Source: CAYTSW01 sp964440605
GTDB taxonomy: Bacteria; Planctomycetota; Phycisphaerae; Phycisphaerales; UBA1924
Assembly: GCA_964440605.1 (NCBI GenBank)
Contig: CAYTSW010000139.1
Coordinates: forward strand, 1 to 7,104
Reading direction: 5' to 3'
DNA: 7,104 nt
Below are positions 1 to 5,748 of this stretch, one piece after another. Under the pieces are notes generated by a model. It ran no database searches. It was not told the DNA's origin and saw only the letters and a program-made list of their open reading frames with translations. How positions within the stretch are numbered: the stretch's first letter is position 1; each line of letters opens with the position of its first letter. Made by a program: the position numbers and the translations under genes.

Positions 1-376
1 GCAGGCCGAGGCGTTGACACAGTTCACGGCCTTTGCGCACGGGCCGCACCTGACGGAGCTGGGCGACGAGGCGTGCCTGGCGTGCCACGAGGTGCACGAT
101 CTGAGCGAGCGCGACGCCGCTCGCGAGGCCGGCGCTCCGACGACGTGCTTCCGCCCGCTGTCGATCAGCAACTGTCAGAGTTGCCACGGCGACGGGGGCG
201 TGTCGGACGACTGCCTCACGTGCCACAACTACCACGTGGGCGTGCCATCCGGGCGCGGCTTCGGCATCGGGTCGCTGGGTGTGGTGCGTGGAGAAGCGGG
301 CGCCGCGGCCTTCCGTGCGCCGTCTCCCCGTTCGATCGAGGCCGACGTCGAAAGCGGGCAGGAAACCCCCCGCTGA
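1..376 (+). CDS. Multiheme cytochrome c, C-terminal part (5' end outside window)
   Basis: The frame is open from the left edge (first whole codon at base 2) to a TGA at 374-376, so only about the last 124 residues are seen. Three covalent haem-binding CxxCH motifs are visible: CLACH (bases 74-88), CQSCH (173-187) and CLTCH (212-226). Extra histidines nearby (HGPH before the first motif, EVHD just after it, NYH after the third) could be distal axial ligands, as in bis-His multihaem cytochromes. The last roughly 44 residues hold no haem motif and no membrane segment and are rich in Gly, Ala and Arg. The TTG at 14 is not credible as a start, because the frame is already open upstream and there is no signal peptide. 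The CxxCH motifs imply export and haem attachment outside the cytoplasmic membrane. The next gene on the same strand encodes the enzyme that does this. The likely role is electron transfer; the subfamily cannot be named from this fragment. Confidence 0.85.
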   Translation, partial: QAEALTQFTAFAHGPHLTELGDEACLACHEVHDLSERDAAREAGAPTTCFRPLSISNCQSCHGDGGVSDDCLTCHNYHVGVPSGRGFGIGSLGVVRGEAGAAAFRAPSPRSIEADVESGQETPR

Positions 377-393
377 GTGCGGTCTGACCGCAC
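377..393 (+). terminator. Hairpin directly after the cytochrome stop codon, possible weak terminator
   Basis: GTGCGGT (377-383) and ACCGCAC (387-393) form a perfect 7-bp inverted repeat around the loop CTG, beginning at the base right after the TGA. It is followed by GCTTTCG, which has only three T, so the U-tract of a classical intrinsic terminator is lacking. It may be a weak terminator, an RNA 3'-end stabiliser, or an operator for the downstream synthetase gene. The symmetry and placement are seen directly; the function is inferred. The rest of the gap up to the ribosome binding site (394-541) holds no convincing gene. Confidence 0.4.
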
Positions 394-541
394 GCTTTCG
401 TGATCGATCGCGCCTCGGATTCGGGGAAGTGCCGAGGCAATTCCGGGTGAGTGTCAGGGCGGTACGACGTCCACGCCCCTACATTTGACGAAGATGAAAT
501 GGGCGCGATGAGCCCGGCGCGGCTGATCCGCCTGATAGACC

Positions 542-548
542 GGAAGGA
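542..548 (+). promoter_or_regulatory. Ribosome binding site of the cytochrome c synthetase gene
   Basis: GGAAGGA lies six bases upstream of the ATG at 555, a good match to the Shine-Dalgarno consensus at normal spacing. It fixes the start: the next in-frame codon upstream that matters is a TGA stop at 495-497, and there is no ATG, GTG or TTG in frame between that stop and 555. Confidence 0.8.
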
Positions 549-554
549 TGTTGT

Positions 555-3500
555 ATGACCCTCGACGCCGCACATCGCGAGACCGAGACCGGTCCCGTTG
601 ATCTTGATCGCAGCCCGGGTCGCCCGGTCTGGGTCAAGGTGCTGGATTTCTTCAGCGGGATCCGCCTGTGCGTGGTGCTCCTGTCGGTGCTGTTCGTGTA
701 CTGCGCGATCGGCTCGGCGGGGTTCTGGGTGCCGCTGGACCCGTCGACGATGGAGCTCTCGCCCATCCAGTACCAGCAGATCCGCCAGTGGCCGATCTTC
801 GAGATGACGGAGTTCGAGTGGTTCCACACGTGGGCCTTCTACGCGATCTGCGGTTTGATCTGCCTGAACATGTCGCTGGCGACGATCCGGCGCGTGCCGC
901 TCGACGTGTTGCGCGCCGGCACGTGGATGATCCACGGCGGGATCATCGTGATGACCGTCGGCGCGGTGATCTACTTCAGCCAGAAGATCGAGGGCGACTC
1001 GCCCGTGCTGCGGCGCGAGGTGCTCATCTCCGTGCCGGGTCACGTCGGAGCGACGATGCCCGCGATCGAGGGCTCGAGCGTGAGCCTGCGCGGCAAGGAA
1101 GGCACGTACCGCTTCGCCGTCGACGAGATCAACCCCAACTGGCCCATCCTCTCCGGCACTGACGAGGGCGAAACGACCTACTCCGTCTCCGTGCGCGTGA
1201 TGGACCCCGAGGGTGACACCTGGATCCGCCAGCTCCTCGCGGGCTATCCGCAGTACACCGAGGACATCATCCCGGGCGAGGGGCGTGCCAAGAACATCGA
1301 ACGCTTCGGGCGCGCGATCATCGACGACACGATCGCGCTGAACTTGGGCCCGGCGGTGCAGGAGTGGTTCTGGGTCAAGGACAGCTCGGCGTTGTATCTG
1401 CGGCCGCAGGGCGGCAAGCAGTGGTCCGAGCGCCCGCTGATCCATATGCCGCGCTACAACGACTACATCCCGACCAAGGACGCGGTCTTCGCCGGTCCGC
1501 AGGTCGAGGACGGCTTCGTTCGCGACCTCGACGTTCCGGGCGTTGTGGACGAGTCGGACGCCTTCCCCGAGGTCTCGGCGCGCGTCGTGGGCTTCCTGCG
1601 GTACGCGACGATGGACACGCGCGTGGCCGATGCCGAGGGCGCGCCGCTGAACCCGGTGGCGGACCTTCGCATCTTTGGGGCCGACGGCGCGGGCTCGAAC
1701 TACGAGCTGGTCGCCTTCGACGCCGAACGCGCCGAGGGCCCCGGCGGCGCGGTGCGCTTCAACTGGATCGACGATCCGGACCTCATCGGGGTGCTCGACG
1801 AGGGCTACTCCTCCGTGCTGACGATCCGCGTGCCGGAGTACGGCGTCGATATGGACGTGCCGTTCCGCGTGCTCGACGACCCCGAGGGCGACACCGAGTT
1901 CGTCGAGATCGAGGGCACGCCTTACTCCTATCGCGTGCTCGACCTGCTGCCGCAGTTCGCGATGCCGGGCGGTCGCTCGGTCTCGCTGGCGATCGTGGAG
2001 TTCGACACGCCCGAGGGCCGTCTGCAACGGTGGGTGTCGAACGATCCCTCGATCACGCGCGACCTGACCGACGGGGCGCACGAGTCGCAGGTGGCGCTCG
2101 ACCCGCGCTTCGAGACGTCGTACAACGCGGTCAAACTTGGCACGGTGACGCTCATCGCGGGACCCGAGGGCGTTGTGGAGCCGCGCGTCGTGGTGCTGAA
2201 CCCAACGGGGACCGGCACGCTGATCGCGCGGGAAGTCGAGGTGGGCGGAGCGCCGATATCCCTGGGGATTCAGGATCTCCAACTGCGGGTTCAGGACTTG
2301 ACGACGCACGGCATGTCCGTCACCAAGCCGCAGATCGTGCCCCCCGAGCAGCGCGAGCGGAACGTCGACCAGGCCGGCGTGGCGCGGATGGCGCTCGTGG
2401 AGGTCGACGACGGCCAGCGCAAGCAGCGCAAGTGGACGCGCTTCCACCGCTACGCCTTCGACCGCGATCTGGAATACAACTCCTTTGGGCAGGTAACGCC
2501 GACGACGTTCGTTCTCTCGGACGGCACGCCGATCGAGGTGCTCTTCTCGCGTGAGCGCGAGCGATTGCCCAACCCCGTGATGCTCGAGGATTTCGTCCTC
2601 GACACGCACGAGGGCGGCTACGACGGAACGACCGTCTCGGTCCGCAACTGGCTGAGCCAGGTGCGCTTCATGCGTGCCGGCGGCGAGTGGAGCGAGGTCA
2701 ACGATGTCAAGGCCAACAGCCCCAGCGCGTTCAACGGCATGTGGTTCTTCCAGGCCTCGTGGGACCCGCCTCAGCAGCCCGGCCCCGACGGCACGGGAGG
2801 CTCGCCCGGCCTCAACCACACCGGATTGGGCGTGGGCAACCGCGAGGGCGTCATCACGATGCTCGTGGGCACGACGCTCTCGGTCATCGGCATGATCTAT
2901 GCCTTCTACATCAAGCCGGTGATCAAGCGCCGCAGGCGCGACGCCAAGCACCGCGAGCTCGAGGCCAAGGGCGAACTGCCCATGCGCTCGACCGATCCGC
3001 TGGACGATGTGGACGAGGGCCGGCGCGGGCGGGGCCGTCTGGCCGTGATGTTCGGCGTGGGCGTGCTGGTCGCCTCGGTGATCGCGGGGCTCGGGTTCTG
3101 GGCGACGCTCTCGTCGGCCAAGCCGAAGGGCGAGGGCTTCGAGCGCTACGTCGATCTCGGCCCGCTCGACCGCTCGGCGGTGCACACCAAGGGGCGCATC
3201 AAGTCGTTCGACTCGTTCGCGAACGAGCTGCTGGGCTTCGTAACCGGGCCGGAGCGCATCGAGAGCCGGCCGCGCGATTTCACGTACATGGACATGCTGC
3301 TCGCTCCCGAGCGGTACGCCGATCAGGCGACGATTTACGTGAAGAAGAAGCCGGTGCGTCGGAGCATCGCCGACGCCGCCGAGCTCCTGCTGCACCCCGC
3401 GGCTCAGACCGAAGCGGTGATGTCCGAGGCCGACAAGCAGCGGATGCGCGAAGCACTCGAGCGTTTCATGGACGATGGGCTGATCACCAACGAGCTGCTC

Positions 3501-5117
3501 GCGCTGCCGACGGTGCGGAATGTGCTGTCGCGCATGAGCGACAACGTGGTGACCACCGCCAAGGCGGTACAGGCGATCCAGACGGCCCAGCGGCTCCAGG
3601 ATCCGCAGGTGCTCGCGACGCAGCTCCGTCTGATCCCGCCCCCCACCGGCCACGACAAGGACCCGTGGCTCTCGGTCGGCGACCTCTTCGCGAGTTCCTT
3701 CGGCGTTGAGTCGCCCCTCCAGCCGCTGCTCCAGCGCATGGACCCGGCGATGCTCGAGCGCCTGCGAGGCGACTTCCTCAAGCTCGGCAACGCCTGGCAC
3801 CAGGGCGTCGTGCTCGAAGAGCGCGGCCCCCGGGCCACGCAGTTCGCGCCCGAGACGCTCATCCTCAACCTGCTGACGTGGGCCGAGCAGGCCGCGCCGG
3901 TTCATCCGCAAGCCGCGGGTCTCACGCAGCAGACGGCGCGCGAACTCGAAGCGATGGACGAAGCGCTGACCAATCAGGCGGCGATCGAAGCCCTCGACGG
4001 GCTCATCACCGAGATCGAGTCGCTCGAGCAGCCTCCGGCTGCGAGCCGGACGGAGCAGTTGCTCACGACGCTGCTCGAAGTGGAGCTCACGCTGCCCGCA
4101 GACGCGTTGCCCGAGCGGATCCGCAAGGCCGCCGAGCGCGTGAACACCGGCATCGCGGACTTCTGCGCCACCCTGCCCGAGGTCGCTCCGGAGCTGTACC
4201 CGTCGCAGACGCAGTTGAACCTTGAGAGCTACTACTTCAAGGCCGGCGGGATGGTCTGGATCTGGATCATCTACCTGTTGTCGATGCTCTTCCTGCTGAT
4301 GGCGATTGTCTACAAGTGGGCCGGCGCCCGGGCGATCGGCATGGGCCTCTTCGCCTCGGGCTTCCTGGCGCACACCGTCGCGCTGGGCTGGCGCTGGTAC
4401 GTCAGCGGGCGTTGGCCCAACTCCAACATGTTCGAAGCGGTGACCACCTCGGTGTGGCTGGGCACGCTCTGTGTGCTGGCGCTGGAGATCGTCGCGCGGC
4501 GGACGCCGCTCAAGAACCTCTTCGCGCTCGGCGCCGCCGGCGCAAGCATGGTCGCGATGATGTCGGCCGACTTCCTGCCCCAGCTCGACCCGAACATCGG
4601 CAACATGATGCCGATTCTGCACGATCTGTGGCTCTACATCCACACCAACGTCATCATCGCCAGCTACGCGCTCATCTTCATGGCCGCCGTCACCAGCGTG
4701 CTCTACCTCGGGTGGCGCATGCTGGGCGGGCCGGCGGACCACGCGACCATCGGCGGGACCGACATGCTCCTGCGCACCTCCAGCGGGTACGGGCCCAAGC
4801 GCAAGGTCTCGGCCGGGCAGATCTTCGACGGCGCGACCATGATCATGATCGAGCTGAGCTTCGTCATGCTCTGGGCCGGCATCGTGATGGGCGCCATCTG
4901 GGCCGACCACTCCTGGGGCCGCCCGTGGGGCTGGGACCCGAAGGAGGTCTTCGCCCTCAACACCTTCCTCGTCTACCTCGTGCTCATCCACGCACGACTC
5001 AAGGCCAAGGACAAGGGCCTCTGGACCGCCATACTCTCGATCATCGGGTGCGGCACCATGCTCTTCAACTGGATCGTCATCAACTTCGTCATCTCCGGCC
5101 TGCACAGCTACGCGTAA
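555..5117 (+). CDS. ccsBA: Fused ResB-CcsA cytochrome c synthetase (System II, CcsBA type), extra long
   Basis: System II membrane enzyme that moves haem outward and attaches it to CxxCH motifs of exported apocytochromes. ResB half: membrane segments near residues 36-57, 90-110 and 122-142 (with the HGG motif, H127), a periplasmic region 143-764 ending in a ResB-like signature (N721, P723, G728, then FFQASWD at 731-737), and a membrane segment 765-785. A basic cytoplasmic linker (RRRR) and a further membrane segment 828-851 follow. A second periplasmic region, 852-1228, starts with GRIKSFD (880-886) and ends with an LNLESYYFKA stretch; as I recall, both resemble motifs in fused CcsBA of Bacteroidetes and Epsilonproteobacteria. 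CcsA half: about eight membrane segments from 1233 on, GRWPNSNMFEA, external H1363, the tryptophan-rich haem motif at 1449-1464 (W1449, W1454, W1458, W1460, DPKE), membrane H1479 and external H1517 in the terminal GLHSYA. The predicted topology puts the motif and H1363/H1517 outside. At 1520 residues it is well above the roughly 900-1100 of other fused proteins. The start is fixed by the RBS and an upstream stop. Confidence 0.95.
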   Translation: MTLDAAHRETETGPVDLDRSPGRPVWVKVLDFFSGIRLCVVLLSVLFVYCAIGSAGFWVPLDPSTMELSPIQYQQIRQWPIFEMTEFEWFHTWAFYAICGLICLNMSLATIRRVPLDVLRAGTWMIHGGIIVMTVGAVIYFSQKIEGDSPVLRREVLISVPGHVGATMPAIEGSSVSLRGKEGTYRFAVDEINPNWPILSGTDEGETTYSVSVRVMDPEGDTWIRQLLAGYPQYTEDIIPGEGRAKNIERFGRAIIDDTIALNLGPAVQEWFWVKDSSALYLRPQGGKQWSERPLIHMPRYNDYIPTKDAVFAGPQVEDGFVRDLDVPGVVDESDAFPEVSARVVGFLRYATMDTRVADAEGAPLNPVADLRIFGADGAGSNYELVAFDAERAEGPGGAVRFNWIDDPDLIGVLDEGYSSVLTIRVPEYGVDMDVPFRVLDDPEGDTEFVEIEGTPYSYRVLDLLPQFAMPGGRSVSLAIVEFDTPEGRLQRWVSNDPSITRDLTDGAHESQVALDPRFETSYNAVKLGTVTLIAGPEGVVEPRVVVLNPTGTGTLIAREVEVGGAPISLGIQDLQLRVQDLTTHGMSVTKPQIVPPEQRERNVDQAGVARMALVEVDDGQRKQRKWTRFHRYAFDRDLEYNSFGQVTPTTFVLSDGTPIEVLFSRERERLPNPVMLEDFVLDTHEGGYDGTTVSVRNWLSQVRFMRAGGEWSEVNDVKANSPSAFNGMWFFQASWDPPQQPGPDGTGGSPGLNHTGLGVGNREGVITMLVGTTLSVIGMIYAFYIKPVIKRRRRDAKHRELEAKGELPMRSTDPLDDVDEGRRGRGRLAVMFGVGVLVASVIAGLGFWATLSSAKPKGEGFERYVDLGPLDRSAVHTKGRIKSFDSFANELLGFVTGPERIESRPRDFTYMDMLLAPERYADQATIYVKKKPVRRSIADAAELLLHPAAQTEAVMSEADKQRMREALERFMDDGLITNELLALPTVRNVLSRMSDNVVTTAKAVQAIQTAQRLQDPQVLATQLRLIPPPTGHDKDPWLSVGDLFASSFGVESPLQPLLQRMDPAMLERLRGDFLKLGNAWHQGVVLEERGPRATQFAPETLILNLLTWAEQAAPVHPQAAGLTQQTARELEAMDEALTNQAAIEALDGLITEIESLEQPPAASRTEQLLTTLLEVELTLPADALPERIRKAAERVNTGIADFCATLPEVAPELYPSQTQLNLESYYFKAGGMVWIWIIYLLSMLFLLMAIVYKWAGARAIGMGLFASGFLAHTVALGWRWYVSGRWPNSNMFEAVTTSVWLGTLCVLALEIVARRTPLKNLFALGAAGASMVAMMSADFLPQLDPNIGNMMPILHDLWLYIHTNVIIASYALIFMAAVTSVLYLGWRMLGGPADHATIGGTDMLLRTSSGYGPKRKVSAGQIFDGATMIMIELSFVMLWAGIVMGAIWADHSWGRPWGWDPKEVFALNTFLVYLVLIHARLKAKDKGLWTAILSIIGCGTMLFNWIVINFVISGLHSYA

Positions 5118-5148
5118 AGCCGGCGTTCCGACAACCGACAGCGCACGA

Positions 5149-5178
5149 GCCCCGGTCAATCGGCCGGGGCCTTTTTTT
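5149..5178 (+). terminator. Rho-independent terminator of the synthetase gene
   Basis: GCCCCGG (5149-5155) pairs with CCGGGGC (5164-5170). The stem can extend inward by a T-G wobble and a C-G pair, leaving a four-base loop. Seven T (5172-5178) follow after a single C. It sits 31 bases after the TAA at 5115-5117. On the minus strand the same hairpin lies after the FKBP gene but without a T run on that side, so it is mainly a plus-strand terminator, although it may also hinder the converging transcript. Confidence 0.9.
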
Positions 5179-5207
5179 GGCCCGTTCCGAGGGGAAGAGT
5201 GGGGCGG

Positions 5208-5735
5208 TCAGTCCGCGTCAGGATCGGGAGCCGTGGCTTCAAGATCAACAAGGGTGATGTCGAAGACGAGGTCGGCGTTGGGCGGGAGCGCCGGCGGGCG
5301 GCCCCGGCTGCCGTAGGCCTTGTGGGCCGGCACCTCGATGGTGCGCCGCTCGCCCACGCGCATGCCGACCATGGCCTCGACCACGCCCGGCTGGAACGCC
5401 GGCTCGTCCAGCGTCGCGGCGATGGGCCGGTCGGCGAGGGAGATCTCGACGGGCGTGCCGTCGGCGAGGGTGACGCCATGGATGCGCACCGTCACGCGAT
5501 CGTTCCGAGCCGCGACGCGGTCGCCCGAGCCGGGCCGCGTAACGGTGAAGCGGTGGTCGGGCCCGAGCTCCTCGGTGCGGGGCTGGAAGTCGTCGGTGAC
5601 ATCGCCCGCAGCAGAGGTCGGCCCGGCTGTCTGCGCGGGATCGCGTGTGGATGCTTCCTCACCGCACGCGGCGAGTGCGGCCGCGATGAGCAGGCAGGCG
5701 GCGAGTCGGAAAGTGGGGCTGCGGGATTGTCGCAT
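5208..5735 (-). CDS. FKBP-type peptidyl-prolyl isomerase lipoprotein, divergent active site
   Basis: A 175-residue protein with a lipoprotein signal: a short Arg-containing N-terminus, a hydrophobic stretch (residues 11-23) and the lipobox LAAC with Cys24 as the predicted acylation site. Gly then two Glu follow, so there is no Asp at +2 and outer-membrane sorting is plausible. A low-complexity linker leads to an FKBP fold at about 63-167. Clear family marks are ADGTPVE, GMRVGERRTIEVP, AYGSRGRPPALPP (Tyr141, equivalent to FKBP12 Tyr82) and LVFDITL (Phe158, equivalent to Phe99). FKBPs catalyse cis-trans isomerisation of prolyl bonds, here presumably in envelope proteins. Several pocket residues are replaced: by hand alignment, Trp59 of FKBP12 becomes Val118, Phe36-Asp37 becomes Val-Glu, and Tyr26 becomes Ile. 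Activity may therefore be weak or changed. ATG at 5735 is preferred; a TTG at 5744, nine bases upstream, has a weak AGG ten bases before it and cannot be excluded. It follows the beta-propeller gene at a 13-base gap, so the two are probably co-transcribed. Confidence 0.88.
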   Translation of the reverse strand: MRQSRSPTFRLAACLLIAAALAACGEEASTRDPAQTAGPTSAAGDVTDDFQPRTEELGPDHRFTVTRPGSGDRVAARNDRVTVRIHGVTLADGTPVEISLADRPIAATLDEPAFQPGVVEAMVGMRVGERRTIEVPAHKAYGSRGRPPALPPNADLVFDITLVDLEATAPDPDAD

Positions 5736-5748
5736 CGCGCGCAACGTA

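Noticed and set aside
482..501. CATTT/AAATG inverted repeat in the leader of the synthetase gene
   Set aside because: Only five base pairs with a ten-base loop and A/T-rich; easily explained by chance.
485..512. Possible sigma-70-type promoter, TTGACG at 485-490 with GATGAG at 507-512
   Set aside because: The -35 element is good and the 16-base spacing acceptable, but the -10 matches only three of six positions; not enough without transcript start data.
548..601. Short open frame starting with the ATG that overlaps the ribosome binding site
   Set aside because: It gives 17 Arg/Asp-rich residues out of frame with the synthetase, has no Shine-Dalgarno of its own, and its ATG partly overlaps the site used by the real gene.
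216..5159. Minus-strand open frame of 1647 codons antisense to the synthetase gene
   Set aside because: It is in exact codon register with the real gene and reflects the absence of TTA, CTA and TCA there; the product is low-complexity, has no recognisable domain and overlaps a clear ResB-CcsA protein.
4316..5257. Plus-strand open frame of 313 codons overlapping the end of the synthetase gene
   Set aside because: It is a shifted frame inside the CcsA half with Arg/His/Gly-rich low-complexity sequence; the overlapping frame encodes conserved CcsA motifs.
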